DNA of 64,000 nt. Source: Sinomonas albida (GTDB lineage: Bacteria; Actinomycetota; Actinomycetes; Actinomycetales; Micrococcaceae). A program made the position numbers and the translations under genes. Shown here piece after piece: positions 1 through 8,774 of the stretch (the first letter of the stretch is position 1; every line of letters starts with the position of its first letter). The stretch spans positions 62,001-126,000 of the forward strand of contig NZ_SWDW01000011.1 in assembly GCF_004919045.1 (NCBI RefSeq), in the 5' to 3' direction. Under the pieces are notes generated by a model. That model saw only the letters and a program-made list of their open reading frames with translations, made no database searches and was not told where the DNA came from.

Positions 1-587
1 CAGAGGTCCCAGTTGATGAAGCCCGAGAGGATCACCCCGGGCGCGATGGCCACGAGGGCGGCGTCCCACGGACGGCGGCGGTTGGCGCGGGCAGTCGCGA
101 TGACCGCGACCATCCACATGATCGCGACCAGGACCGCATTGAGGTCGAAGTACTCGGTGGCCCGCGCCTCAGTCGCGCCCGTGCCCGGAATCACGAGGGC
201 GGTGAGGCCCGCGATGAGCGACGTGAGGACGGGGTACTCGAAAAGCGTCCCGTGGGAGAACAGCGGGAGGACGCCATCGGCGAGGCCCCGCTCCTTGAAC
301 AGCGTCGGGAAGTCGGAGTAGCACGTCGCGTAGAACTCGCTCGGCGAGGTCCAGCCGTTCACCCTGCAGTAGCCCTTGATGAGCACCCCGGCGATCGCCG
401 CCACGACGGTCAGGATCAGGAGAATGAGCTCGGGCCTCCAGAAGACCCCCCGCACGGAGCCAGGCGCGGCATGCGAGCCGAGCGGGCCGCCCAGCCCCTC
501 GCTGAGCGTGTGCACGAGGGGATCGTTGCGGCTCGGCGAGATGACAGCGCGCGGCCCGCGCCCGCCGTCGTCCGCGGTGGGTTCCAT
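1..587 (-). CDS. Membrane glycosyltransferase, GT87/DUF2029-like (3' end cut by window edge)
   Basis: The reading frame starts at the ATG at 587 on the minus strand and stays open to base 1, so only about 195 N-terminal residues are visible. A polar cytosolic stretch of about 50 residues is followed by a hydrophobic helix (ILLILTVVAAIAGVLI), a loop with SPSEFYATCYSDFPTLF and LFSHGTLFEYPVLTSL, and further membrane segments. The soluble-loop pattern with FxYPVL and later FDLNAVL resembles actinobacterial polyprenol-phosphate-sugar-dependent mannosyl/arabinosyl transferases (DUF2029, GT87), which build cell-envelope glycans. The family assignment is an inference from topology and loop motifs; the catalytic region cannot be fully judged because the 3' part is missing. 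Confidence 0.6.
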   Translation of the reverse strand, partial: MEPTADDGGRGPRAVISPSRNDPLVHTLSEGLGGPLGSHAAPGSVRGVFWRPELILLILTVVAAIAGVLIKGYCRVNGWTSPSEFYATCYSDFPTLFKERGLADGVLPLFSHGTLFEYPVLTSLIAGLTALVIPGTGATEARATEYFDLNAVLVAIMWMVAVIATARANRRRPWDAALVAIAPGVILSGFINWDL

Positions 588-669
588 GGCTCAGAGCATA
601 CCGGCCGGCCCCTCACGCCTGAGGGTGCCGCCCGCCGTCTGGCGGAAGCGGCACCCCTCAGCCCGTCAG

Positions 670-1512
670 CTAGGAAACGACGCCGAACCCTGCCAGCCAC
701 GACTGGACCGGCGCGAGGTCGACGCGCTGGAGGCCGTCGAGCGCGAGGCAGTTGGAGCGGCCGAAGCTCGTGAGCGCCACGATCGTGTCGCCGAGGAACG
801 CGGGTCCGCCGGAATCACCGGAGCAGATCCCGCCCGTGCCCGCGCCCGGGTTCACGTTGGCGTGGGTGGTCAGGATCTGCGGGCCAACCTGCTGCGCGCG
901 CAAGTCCACCGAGCGGCGGATGAGCGGGTACGTGACAGGGACTCGGCGCTGCGGGCCGGTGGCCGGCTTCGCGAGCTCCGTTCCGTAGCCCACCGCCGTG
1001 ACGCGGGTCTTGGGAACGTCGCCTGGCGCGAGCGCGTCGAGCGTCCCGGCGGCAGCCAGCGAGTAGGTGGGCAGCGAGACCGGCGAATCGAGGACGATCA
1101 CGCCGACGTCGTTCCAGTTGTTCTCATCGGTGAAGTGGGAGAAGTCGGGGTCCGTGTGCGCGGTGCCCGAGATCTTCCCCGCCAGATCCGCCGACGTGTA
1201 GCCCACGCTCGGGTTGGCCGCTGCCGGGAAGCCCGACGGCGGCCGCTCGGCGATCGTGGAATCGAACGAAACAAGCGTCTTTCCGAGCGCACCGTCTGTG
1301 CAGTGAGCGGCGGTCAGAAGAACGGTCGGAGAGACGAGTGCGCCCGAGCAGCGGAATCGACCCTGGGGTGTGTAGTACACGATGATCGCCACGCCCGCAT
1401 GGGTGCTGCCATCGGGCTCACCGCCCGTGCTCGCCTGGGCTGGCGCTGCCGAGAGCGCCAGCCCGAAGGCGGCGGCGAGAGCCGCAACGGCGGCTACGAT
1501 TTTCCTGCGCAT
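670..1512 (-). CDS. Secreted trypsin-like (S1) serine protease
   Basis: 280 residues. The ATG at 1512 begins a classic Sec signal peptide (MRRKIVAAVAALAAAFGLAL, cleavage expected after AQA near residue 27); starts further upstream would add a non-signal extension. The chymotrypsin-fold triad is complete: His70 in LTAAHC, Asp135 in NDVGVIVLD, Ser234 in GDSGGP. Cys55/Cys71 flank the catalytic His and can form the usual disulfide. The protein should be exported and cleave peptides outside the cell; its substrate is not predictable. It lies downstream of one or two very small ORFs on the same strand and about 80 nt from the neighbouring leftward membrane gene. Confidence 0.88.
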   Translation of the reverse strand: MRRKIVAAVAALAAAFGLALSAAPAQASTGGEPDGSTHAGVAIIVYYTPQGRFRCSGALVSPTVLLTAAHCTDGALGKTLVSFDSTIAERPPSGFPAAANPSVGYTSADLAGKISGTAHTDPDFSHFTDENNWNDVGVIVLDSPVSLPTYSLAAAGTLDALAPGDVPKTRVTAVGYGTELAKPATGPQRRVPVTYPLIRRSVDLRAQQVGPQILTTHANVNPGAGTGGICSGDSGGPAFLGDTIVALTSFGRSNCLALDGLQRVDLAPVQSWLAGFGVVS

Positions 1513-1584
1513 GAATCCCTTCCTGGTGCACCGCGCGTGCACACGGAGTCGATTCTTCACGAGACCCGCGGCGCAGACCAGCAT

Positions 1585-1809
1585 TTACCGCATGGGATTG
1601 GTCAGGTCGACTTCGCGCCGGACGGCTTCGCGGTGCGCCTCAATGCGCTCGGCGTCGACATCGGTGGCGAAGGCGCGCAGGACCCGCTGGATCACGGTAC
1701 TCACCTCCTGCGGTTCGGAATCGACGGACGACGGCGCGTGGCCGGCTTCGGATAGGGGCGTTTCGCCGCTTAGTTCGAGTAGGGGCGACGACTGGCTCAA
1801 TGAGGACAC
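1585..1809 (-). CDS. Small hypothetical protein (74 aa, or 36-39 aa from an internal start)
   Basis: Unrecognised. A GTG at 1809 has AGGAG 5 nt upstream and gives 74 residues with a Ser/Pro-rich N-terminal half and a helical, charged C-terminal half (VIQRVLRAFATDVDAERIEA...). A second, stronger Shine-Dalgarno (AGGAGG) lies in front of the internal GTGs at 1698 (MIQRVLRAF..., optimal 8-nt spacing) and 1707 (VSTVIQRV...), so the real product may be only 36-39 residues. The reading frame ends about 70 nt before the protease start. Either a leader/partner of the protease gene or an independent small peptide; function unknown. Confidence 0.35.
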   Translation of the reverse strand: MSSLSQSSPLLELSGETPLSEAGHAPSSVDSEPQEVSTVIQRVLRAFATDVDAERIEAHREAVRREVDLTNPMR

Positions 1810-1951
1810 GAGTGCTCCTGAGGGCGTGACAAATTGCCGCGCGAGAGGGCGCGGTGAATGAGGGAATGCGAAATGCGAGATTTCCGGCGCGTTGATCAGC
1901 TCACGGCGCACCGAATGCGTGCACACAAAAGCCTAAAAGGCATCGGGAATG

Positions 1952-1977
1952 CCGGAATGCAAAAAGTGTGATTCCGG
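1952..1977. promoter_or_regulatory. Inverted repeat CCGGAAT-N12-ATTCCGG
   Basis: Perfect 7-bp arms separated by 12 nt, lying about 145 nt upstream of the GTG of the 74-residue ORF. Candidate operator; the binding protein is unknown. Confidence 0.35.
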
Positions 1978-2101
1978 AAAGCGGGAGCACTCGAGTCCGC
2001 TCGCACGCGAAGGCGCGGGGACGCTCGGGCTACCCGAATGGATGAGGCGTGAGACCGTCGACCGCCAACCCGTCAAGCCGGGTCAGCAAGCCGCAGAATG
2101 C

Positions 2102-2194
2102 CTACGCGCGCACGGCGCTAAACATCGGCAGCAGGCCGCGGACTCCGCGCGCCGTGGTGGCAATCCAACCGCGGTACAGAACCTGGGTGATCAT
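2102..2194 (-). CDS. Possible 30-residue peptide
   Basis: ATG at 2194 preceded by a very good Shine-Dalgarno (GAGGAGG). The product starts MITQVLYRGWIATTARG and ends in LLPMFSAVRA: basic, amphipathic, no acidic residue. The strong ribosome-binding site is the main support. It could be a leader peptide, a small membrane-active peptide, or chance. It is read in the same direction as the 74-aa ORF and the secreted protease further left. Confidence 0.25.
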   Translation of the reverse strand: MITQVLYRGWIATTARGVRGLLPMFSAVRA

Positions 2195-2329
2195 CGTGGG
2201 TCCAACCTCCTCTGCTGCCAAATGAACTTCTGGGGCCGCTTCGAGGGGACTCCTCGGGGCACAAAAATAAAGTTAGCCCACCCGACGGAGAAAAGGCAAG
2301 CGGTGAGAAGGAATTTCCTGAATTTTGTC

Positions 2330-2911
2330 TCAGAGGCCCCAAGCCTCGACGGCCGGGGTCTTCTTGTCCCAGCCGAGGCGGCACACTTTTGCGGTGCCGA
2401 GAATGAAATGCCGTCCCTCGATCGGCGCGAGTTCAAGCCAACGCGCCGTGATGATGCGGCAGAAATGTCCGTGGGCCACCACGAGGACATGGGGAACGCC
2501 CGCGCTCAGCGCGCGCTGGACCACGCGGTCGGCACGCGCTGCAACCTGGTCGAGGGTCTCGCCGTTCGGGACCCCGTGCGTCCAGATGAGGTAATCGGGA
2601 TTCTCCTTGCGGATGTCCGAAGACTTGATGCCCTCGTAGTCGCCGTAGTCCCATTCGACGGCGTCCGGCTCAAGCTGCGCCTCGGGGAAGCCAGCCAGCT
2701 CCGCCGTCCTCCGGGCGCGCTGGAGCGGCGACGTGAGCACGAGCCCGAAGTCGACCCCGTCGAGGGCTGCCTTGGCCTGACGGGCCTGCTGCTCGCCCTC
2801 CGCGGTGAGCGGGAGGTCGGTGAGTCCGGTGTACTGTCCGCTCTTGGACCACTCGGTTTCCCCGTGCCGCAGCAGCCACAGCCTCGGCAGTCCGAATTCC
2901 TCCGCGCTCAT
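2330..2911 (-). CDS. Histidine phosphatase family protein (phosphoglycerate-mutase-like)
   Basis: 193 residues from the ATG at 2911, which overlaps the stop codon of the CCA-enzyme gene (ATGA), so the two are translationally coupled. The phosphohistidine motif is LLRHGETEW near residue 16; the second catalytic His is in VAHGHFCR near residue 145; SPLQRARRTAEL and the GETLDQVAARADRV region are typical. Such enzymes remove phosphate from small phospho-compounds or, in some members, make broad-range acid phosphatases; substrate cannot be fixed from sequence. Coupling to the CCA enzyme suggests a shared housekeeping or RNA/nucleotide role but does not prove it. Confidence 0.85.
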   Translation of the reverse strand: MSAEEFGLPRLWLLRHGETEWSKSGQYTGLTDLPLTAEGEQQARQAKAALDGVDFGLVLTSPLQRARRTAELAGFPEAQLEPDAVEWDYGDYEGIKSSDIRKENPDYLIWTHGVPNGETLDQVAARADRVVQRALSAGVPHVLVVAHGHFCRIITARWLELAPIEGRHFILGTAKVCRLGWDKKTPAVEAWGL

Positions 2912-4419
2912 TGGCCATCTCCCGTTTCTGCCGATGCCTGTGTGTCTGCGCCTGCGCCGTCGTCGTACTCGGGCTGCGCCGCCCACCATTCAAGCAGCTT
3001 CGCGCGCGCCGCATCCTCTGTGACCGGCCCGTGCTCCATGCGCTCGTCGAGCAGGAACTTGTACGCACGGCCCACAAGAGGGCTCGGCCCGATGCCGAGG
3101 GCGGCCATGATCTGCTGTCCGTCGAGGTCCGGGCGGATGGCCGCGAGCTCCTCCTGCTCGGCGAGTTCGGCGATGCGGCTCTCGAGGTCGTCGTACGCGA
3201 AGGAGAGGCGCTCGGCCTTGCGCTGGTTCCGCGTTGTCACGTCGGAGCGGGTCAGGCGATGCAGGCGTTCGAGGAGGGGGCCGGCGTCGGTGACGTAGCG
3301 GCGCACGGCTGAGTCGGTCCACCCCGCGTCGCCGTATCCATAGAAGCGCATGTGCAGCTCGACGAGCCGCGCCACCGACTTGATGGTCTCGTTGTCGAAC
3401 CGCAGCTCGCGCATGCGCTTCTTGACGAGCTTCGCGCCGACCACGTCATGGTGGCGGAAGCTCACGGCCCCGCCTTGTTCGAACCGGCGCGTCGCGGGCT
3501 TGCCGATGTCGTGCACGAGGGCCGCGAACCGCAGCACGAAGTCGGGTGCCGGAACGGGTCCGTCCGGGCCTGTCTCGAGGGCCACAGCCTGATCGAGCAC
3601 CGTCAGGGAGTGCTGGTAGACGTCCTTGTGCCGGTGATGCTCATCAACCTCGAGGCGAAGCGCGCTCACCTCCGGGAGCATGACGTCAGCGATCCCGCTC
3701 TCCACGAGGAGGTCGACGCCGACGCGGGGCGCGGCGCCGTTGATGAGCTTGATGAGCTCGTCCCGGATCCGCTCGGACGAGACGATCGAGAGCCGCCCCG
3801 CCATCGCCGCCATGGCTTCCCTGACCTCTGGCGCCACGTCGACCTTGAGCTGGGAGGCGAAGCGGGCCGCGCGCATCATGCGGAGCGGATCGTCCGAGAA
3901 CGAGTCCTCCGGGGCGCCGGGCGTGCGCAGGATGCCCGCGTGCAGATCGCGGACCCCCCCGAAGGGATCCACGAGTTCCAGGCCCGGAAGCCGCAGAGCC
4001 ATCGCGTTCATGCTGAAGTCGCGCCGCTCGAGGTCTCCCTCGAGGGTGGAGCCGAACGCCACGATCGGCTTGCGCGACTCGGGATCGTAGGCCTCGGCGC
4101 GGTACGTCGTGACCTCGAGCTGGAAACCGTCCTTGCGCAGCCCGATCGTGCCGAACTCGCGGCCGATCTCCCAGTGCGCGTCCGCCCAGCCCTTGATGAC
4201 GGCGAGCGTCTCATCAGGGCTCGCGTTCGTGGTGAAGTCCAGATCCGGCGAGCGGCGGCCCAGGAAGAGATCGCGCACGGGCCCGCCGACCAGAGACACC
4301 TCGAAGCCCGCATCGACGAACCGGCGACCCAGTTCGAGCACCACGGGTTCGACACTGAAGGGCACGGTCGGTGGCCCGACCACCGGCGTCTGCGGGTCCT
4401 GTTCGTTCTGTTCTGCCAT
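2908..4419 (-). CDS. cca: CCA-adding tRNA nucleotidyltransferase
   Basis: 503 residues. It adds or repairs the 3'-CCA of tRNA. The class II nucleotidyltransferase head is clear: LVGGPVRDLFLGRRSPDLDFTT (GGxVRD and DxD metal ligands), then the RRDFSMNAMAL and DPFGG motifs, RFASQLK, and an HD-type domain (FAALVHDIGKP, FRHHDVVGA) as in actinobacterial enzymes with an added phosphohydrolase domain. The ATG at 4419 was chosen because the domain starts soon after; an upstream ATG at 4518 would add an arginine-rich piece lying in the divergent promoter region. It is divergent from the NUDIX-murJ genes and coupled to the downstream phosphatase. Confidence 0.93.
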   Translation of the reverse strand: MAEQNEQDPQTPVVGPPTVPFSVEPVVLELGRRFVDAGFEVSLVGGPVRDLFLGRRSPDLDFTTNASPDETLAVIKGWADAHWEIGREFGTIGLRKDGFQLEVTTYRAEAYDPESRKPIVAFGSTLEGDLERRDFSMNAMALRLPGLELVDPFGGVRDLHAGILRTPGAPEDSFSDDPLRMMRAARFASQLKVDVAPEVREAMAAMAGRLSIVSSERIRDELIKLINGAAPRVGVDLLVESGIADVMLPEVSALRLEVDEHHRHKDVYQHSLTVLDQAVALETGPDGPVPAPDFVLRFAALVHDIGKPATRRFEQGGAVSFRHHDVVGAKLVKKRMRELRFDNETIKSVARLVELHMRFYGYGDAGWTDSAVRRYVTDAGPLLERLHRLTRSDVTTRNQRKAERLSFAYDDLESRIAELAEQEELAAIRPDLDGQQIMAALGIGPSPLVGRAYKFLLDERMEHGPVTEDAARAKLLEWWAAQPEYDDGAGADTQASAETGDGQ

Positions 4420-4510
4420 AGTGCTTAAAGCTTGGCAGATCCGCGGCGCAGCCCGAGCACCCCTGACGAGCGCCAACCATTGCGAGAGCCTTCTGGTTAG
4501 AGTGGACTGC

Positions 4511-5065
4511 ATGGTCATCCCGTTGCCGAGCGATCCTCAGAAGAGGAGGAGTGCGCCCCTGCCGTCTGCGATCGGGCCGCACGTCGCGCCGGCCGGTCAG
4601 GCCTACATTCATGCGCTTCCCACGGTGGAGGAGATCTCGGCCGGCGGCGTGATTGTGGACACATCCGATCCCAATCTGCCGGTCGCCATCATCGCGCGGC
4701 TCAACCGCGGCGGCCGGCTGGAGTGGTGCCTGCCCAAGGGACATCCGGAGGGAAAGGAATCGAACGAGAAGGCCGCGATCCGAGAGATCAGCGAGGAGAC
4801 CGGGATCGACGGCCAGATCCTCGCCCCCCTCGGAAGCATCGACTACTGGTTCACGGTCACGGGTCACCGCGTCCACAAGACGGTGCACCACTATCTTCTG
4901 GAAGCCGTGGGCGGCGAGCTCACGATCGAGAACGACCCCGATCAGGAGGCCGTCGACGTCGCGTGGGTGCCCATCTCCGAACTCTCCAGACGGCTTTCGT
5001 TCCCGAACGAGCGCCGCATCGCAGATCTGGCCCGGGAAGTGCTCCCGGAGCATCTGCTGAAATGA
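4511..5065 (+). CDS. NUDIX hydrolase
   Basis: 184 residues. The NUDIX box G(x5)E(x7)REUxEExGU is present at GHPEGKESNEKAAIREISEE followed by TGI. Members cleave nucleoside diphosphates linked to another group; the conserved position beside cca and murJ in actinobacteria argues for a housekeeping clean-up function rather than a specialised pathway. Substrate unknown. The gene ends 10 nt before murJ and probably is its transcription partner; its start faces the cca start with about 90 nt between them. Confidence 0.88.
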   Translation: MVIPLPSDPQKRRSAPLPSAIGPHVAPAGQAYIHALPTVEEISAGGVIVDTSDPNLPVAIIARLNRGGRLEWCLPKGHPEGKESNEKAAIREISEETGIDGQILAPLGSIDYWFTVTGHRVHKTVHHYLLEAVGGELTIENDPDQEAVDVAWVPISELSRRLSFPNERRIADLAREVLPEHLLK

Positions 5066-5075
5066 CGGCTTCCTG

Positions 5076-7031
5076 ATGGCCGCGAAGGCCGGAGGGGCGT
5101 CGGAGGCCAGGTCGAGTGCCATCATGGCAGTCGGCACCCTGCTCTCCCGCGTGCTCGGCTTCCTGCGCCAGCTGCTCCTTGTCTATGCGCTGGGCCTCGG
5201 CTCAACCGTGACTGACACGTTCGTCAACGCGAACAACCTGCCGAACCTGATCTTCCTGCTCGTCGCGGGCGGCGTGTTCAACACGGTGCTCGTGCCGCAG
5301 ATCATCAAGGCGAGCGGGGCGCCGGACCGGGGGGCGGACTACATCAGCCGGCTCCTCACGCTCGGTGTCATCGTCACGTTCGGCCTCACCGCCATCGTGA
5401 CCATCGCCGCGCCGATCGTCATGCAGCTCACCACGTCCGGGTACAGCGGGAACCAGCTCGCCCTCGCCACGGTCTTCGCGTACTGGTGCCTGCCACAGAT
5501 CTTCTTCTACGGCCTGTACGCGCTGCTGACGCAGGTGCTCAACGCGCACGGTGCCTTCGGCCCCGCCATGTGGGCGCCGCTCGTGAACAACATCGTGGCC
5601 ATCGCCGGCCTCGGAATGTTCATCTGGGTCTTCGGGACGAACAACACGCACCAGCACACCCTCGACAACTGGGGCACGCCGCAGACGCTGCTCGTCGCGG
5701 GCGCCTCCACGGTGGGCGTCGTGATCCAGACCGCCATGCTCTTCGTGCCAGTAGGGCGTCTCGGGCTCGGGCTGCGGCCCAAGTTCGGCTGGCGGGGCGT
5801 GGGGCTCGGCGCCGCCGCGCGCATCGGGGCGTGGACGCTCGCCACCACCGCCGTCGGTCAGCTCACGTTCCTCTACCTCATGAAGGTCGCGTCGATGCCG
5901 GGTGCCGTGCGCGAACATCTGCGCGAGGCGAACCCGGACGATCCCGCGTGGAAGTTCATTCCCGGCAATACCGTGCTCGAAATGGCGAGCCAGCTGTACC
6001 TCCTGCCGCACTCGATCATCGCGCTCTCGCTCGCCACCGTCCTCTTCAACCGCATGACCCAGGCCTCCCAAGCGGGCGATCGCCATGGCGTCCGGATAGC
6101 GCTTTCCCGCGGACTGAGGACGATGGCGGTCGCGACCGTGTTCAGCGCCCTGGCCCTCTTCGCCCTCGCCGCACCGCTCGGCATGTTCTTCTCGGGCGGA
6201 CGCCCGTCGGACGGCGTCATGCTCGCCCAGACCATCAGCATCCTCGCGCTCAGCACGCCATTCCTGAGCGCAAACTTCATGATGTCCCGCGTGTTCTATT
6301 CGTTCGAGGACGCGAAGACGCCGTTCAAGATCCAGGTGTGGCTCGGACTGCTCAACGTGGTCGGGGCCACCGTGATCCAGTTCCTCCCCGCGCGGTACAT
6401 CATCTTCTCCATCGCCATTCTGTACACGGTGGGGAACGTCCTCTCGGTCGTGCTGAGCGGTTCCTACCTGCGGCGCCGCATCGGCCATCTCGACGGCATC
6501 ACCGTGGCACGCTCCTACATCCGCATGGGCTACGCGGCACTCGGTTCGGCGATCGCAGGCGGCCTCGCCGTATGGCTCATGGGTGGGCTGTCGCCGACCG
6601 GGTTCATCTGGAGTTCGAGCCTCGCCGCGCTCGTCGGGATCGTCGTCATCGGCATCCCGATGCTCCTCGTCTACCTCGTCCTTCTCCGTATCTTCGGCGT
6701 GAGCGAGCTCCGCGATCTGCTGCGCCCCATCATGGGGCGCCTCGGGGCGCGTGGGGAGCCCGCGCCGTCGTCCGCTGCCGGGGCGACGCACGACGCCGGG
6801 GCTGCCGCCAGCGCCGGAGGCCAACCCACCGAAGTCCTCGAGCCCTACGCGCTCCGCGAAATCTCGTCGACGATTTCGGACGACACCGGGATCATCCCGC
6901 GCATCTCCGGCCAGTTCGATCCGAACCTCTACCGCGCGCGTCCCGCCACCGCTCCGGGGCCGGGCAAGCTCCCCGGTCGGCGGACGTATCAGGGACCTCC
7001 GGGTCGGAATCCCCACTTCCGCGACGCGTGA
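5076..7031 (+). CDS. murJ: Lipid II flippase MurJ
   Basis: 651 residues. Moves lipid II across the membrane for peptidoglycan synthesis. The MVF family start is evident (ARSSAIMAVGTLLSRVLGFLRQ) followed by NNLPNLIFLLVAGGVFNTVLVP and a series of about 14 hydrophobic helices up to about residue 550. A cytosolic tail of about 100 Ala/Pro/Thr-rich residues follows, containing the motif DDTGIIPRI. In mycobacteria the homologue carries a pseudokinase and an extracellular lectin-like domain in the same chain; here those domains are encoded by the next gene. Confidence 0.94.
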   Translation: MAAKAGGASEARSSAIMAVGTLLSRVLGFLRQLLLVYALGLGSTVTDTFVNANNLPNLIFLLVAGGVFNTVLVPQIIKASGAPDRGADYISRLLTLGVIVTFGLTAIVTIAAPIVMQLTTSGYSGNQLALATVFAYWCLPQIFFYGLYALLTQVLNAHGAFGPAMWAPLVNNIVAIAGLGMFIWVFGTNNTHQHTLDNWGTPQTLLVAGASTVGVVIQTAMLFVPVGRLGLGLRPKFGWRGVGLGAAARIGAWTLATTAVGQLTFLYLMKVASMPGAVREHLREANPDDPAWKFIPGNTVLEMASQLYLLPHSIIALSLATVLFNRMTQASQAGDRHGVRIALSRGLRTMAVATVFSALALFALAAPLGMFFSGGRPSDGVMLAQTISILALSTPFLSANFMMSRVFYSFEDAKTPFKIQVWLGLLNVVGATVIQFLPARYIIFSIAILYTVGNVLSVVLSGSYLRRRIGHLDGITVARSYIRMGYAALGSAIAGGLAVWLMGGLSPTGFIWSSSLAALVGIVVIGIPMLLVYLVLLRIFGVSELRDLLRPIMGRLGARGEPAPSSAAGATHDAGAAASAGGQPTEVLEPYALREISSTISDDTGIIPRISGQFDPNLYRARPATAPGPGKLPGRRTYQGPPGRNPHFRDA

Positions 7032-7151
7032 CGCGGCGCCCGCCAGATCAGCCCGACAAGGGTCGCGCGGCCGCCTTCCGCTAGGATCAATTCTTAGCAA
7101 AGGGCCCGGCATGTCCGGGCTGGCCGGGGCAGACTTTCCAAGGAGGTACCC

Positions 7152-8675
7152 GTGTCCCAGTCCATCGACGTCGGCACCGTGCTGGGCGGGCGGTACAAAG
7201 TCACGTCATCGATCGTCGAATCGCATGACGGCGATCTGGTCCTCGACGGTGTCGACCAGATCCTGAACCGCCCCGTCAGTATCCTCGTCTCCGCCCCCAA
7301 CAACTCTGAGCAGCTCGCCCAGAGCGCTCGCGAAGTCGCAACGGGCGAACGGCCCATCGGCATCCAGGTCCTCGATCTGGGCGTGAGCCACGGGGCGACC
7401 TATCTCATCACCAACCACGCGGCCGCCGCGGACCTCCTCGACCTCATCGTCGCGCAGGACGCGCCTTACGTCGAGCCGTTCTTCACCGACACGCTCGGCA
7501 GCGAGATCTTCGGCGAGGCGCGCTCGCGCGAGCCCGAGACCTATAACGGGCTCTACGAGCACGACAGCAACGAGTACATCCACTACGAGCCCGGCGAAGA
7601 GGGGCAGCCGGGTGCTCAACCCGCGCAGCCCTCGCCCCACGGGGGCGCGGTCCCGCCGCCTCCGTCCGCGCCGCCGCAGTCCGCCCATCGGGCGACCGCC
7701 GCGGGCATCGCGGCCGCCGCTGCCGCAGCGGCTGCGGCTGCCGGGAAGGCGCCGACTCCGCCAAAGGTCACGCCTTGGTCCGATGCTGCCAAGGCCGCCA
7801 ACGCGGCTCCTGCGCAGCAGCGGCCGGCCGCCTCGCCGTCGTCCGCTCAGCCGGAGCCTTCCGCCGGGGGGCCCGCCACGGCCGCATCCCCGCGGCAGCC
7901 CGCCCCGGGCGGTCCCGCCGAAGGCCGCGGCGCGGCATTCCCGGCGGCCGCGCGCCAGACCACCTGGAACGATCCGTCCGATCGCATCTTCGACCGCGAC
8001 GATGACCTCGAGGAAGACGACGAATCGACGCGGCCCAAGTCCGTGCCGTGGCTCGTCGGCGGAATCCTCGCGCTCGTCCTCATCATCGCGCTCATCTTCG
8101 CGTTCACCACGCTCGGGGGCGTGTTCCAGCCGCAGGCAGCGAGCCCGAAGGCCACCACGTCGCACTCGGACGTGCCGTCCCAATCGCAATCCGCTGGCCA
8201 GTCGCCTCCGCCGGCGCCCGTGGTCGCCCCGGTGATCGACTCCGTGACCCGCCTCCACCCCGAGGAGCTCACGTTCGCCGACCAATTCGATTCGAAGCTC
8301 GTGAACACCTACGACGGCAACCCGGCGACGTACTGGTCCGACATGGAGTTCGCCCGCGAGGACTGGGGCGGCTTCACGAAGAGCGTCTCCCTCGCGGTCA
8401 AGCTCAAGGACGTGTCCGACATCAAGTCGGTCGAGTTGGACCAGCTCGGCGGCACGGGCGGCAGCGTGAGCGTCTACACGAACGCTCAGCCTGACGTGGC
8501 CGGGGCGACGCTCGTGGGCACGAACACGTTCAACACGACCCAGCTGGTGTTCCCGCTGCCCACCGCGGTCAAGGCGCAGTACGTGATCATCCAGATCACC
8601 GCGCTCCCGCGCCTGGCCGCCCCGAAAACGCAGTACCCCTTCGGCCTGCGGCTCGCGGAGATCAAGGTGCAGTAG
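7152..8675 (+). CDS. Membrane pseudokinase with extracellular discoidin-like domain (MurJ partner)
   Basis: 507 residues from a GTG with an excellent AGGAGG at 7141. Residues 8-90 look like the N-lobe of a Ser/Thr kinase (LGGRYKVTSSI, D..LNRPVSILV) but no HRD or DFG motif follows, so catalysis is not expected. Then come a Pro/Ala-rich linker, an acidic patch (DRDDDLEEDDE), a membrane helix (about 297-318, VGGILALVLIIALIFAF) and an outer domain of about 150 residues with NTYDGNPATYWSD and ...FGLRLAEIKV, like F5/8C discoidin domains. This matches the C-terminal half of mycobacterial MviN, where the phosphorylated pseudokinase recruits FhaA and restrains peptidoglycan synthesis. The gene follows murJ by 120 nt and ends at a strong terminator. 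Confidence 0.8.
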   Translation: MSQSIDVGTVLGGRYKVTSSIVESHDGDLVLDGVDQILNRPVSILVSAPNNSEQLAQSAREVATGERPIGIQVLDLGVSHGATYLITNHAAAADLLDLIVAQDAPYVEPFFTDTLGSEIFGEARSREPETYNGLYEHDSNEYIHYEPGEEGQPGAQPAQPSPHGGAVPPPPSAPPQSAHRATAAGIAAAAAAAAAAAGKAPTPPKVTPWSDAAKAANAAPAQQRPAASPSSAQPEPSAGGPATAASPRQPAPGGPAEGRGAAFPAAARQTTWNDPSDRIFDRDDDLEEDDESTRPKSVPWLVGGILALVLIIALIFAFTTLGGVFQPQAASPKATTSHSDVPSQSQSAGQSPPPAPVVAPVIDSVTRLHPEELTFADQFDSKLVNTYDGNPATYWSDMEFAREDWGGFTKSVSLAVKLKDVSDIKSVELDQLGGTGGSVSVYTNAQPDVAGATLVGTNTFNTTQLVFPLPTAVKAQYVIIQITALPRLAAPKTQYPFGLRLAEIKVQ

Positions 8676-8712
8676 AACGGACGACGGCGGTTCTGCCGCT
8701 TGGTTCGAAGGG

Positions 8713-8749
8713 TCGCCCGGGGCTTTGGTGCCCCGGGCGATCTTTTTTT
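8713..8749 (+). terminator. Rho-independent terminator after the murJ pair
   Basis: Perfect 11-bp stem TCGCCCGGGGC / GCCCCGGGCGA with a 6-nt loop, followed by TCTTTTTTT. Confidence 0.92.
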
Positions 8750-8774
8750 CGTGCCCTTTCGCGGCGTCCTTTCG

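Larger units (their letters stand above)
1810..2329. other. Spacer with an inverted repeat and one tiny ORF
   Basis: No ordinary gene is seen between the small protein gene and the phosphatase gene. The stretch is poorer in GC than its neighbours. It contains an inverted repeat CCGGAAT-N12-ATTCCGG (1952-1977), suitable for a dimeric repressor, and the 30-codon ORF at 2102-2194. Promoters for the leftward small ORFs and protease are expected here. Confidence 0.4.

Noticed and set aside
376-1755. 459-codon plus-strand frame over the protease
   Set aside because: Antisense shadow of the trypsin-like gene and its leader.
5202-7112. 636-codon open frame antisense to murJ
   Set aside because: Shadow frame; composition (Arg/Glu/Asp/His) is typical of a reverse-strand read through a membrane-protein gene.
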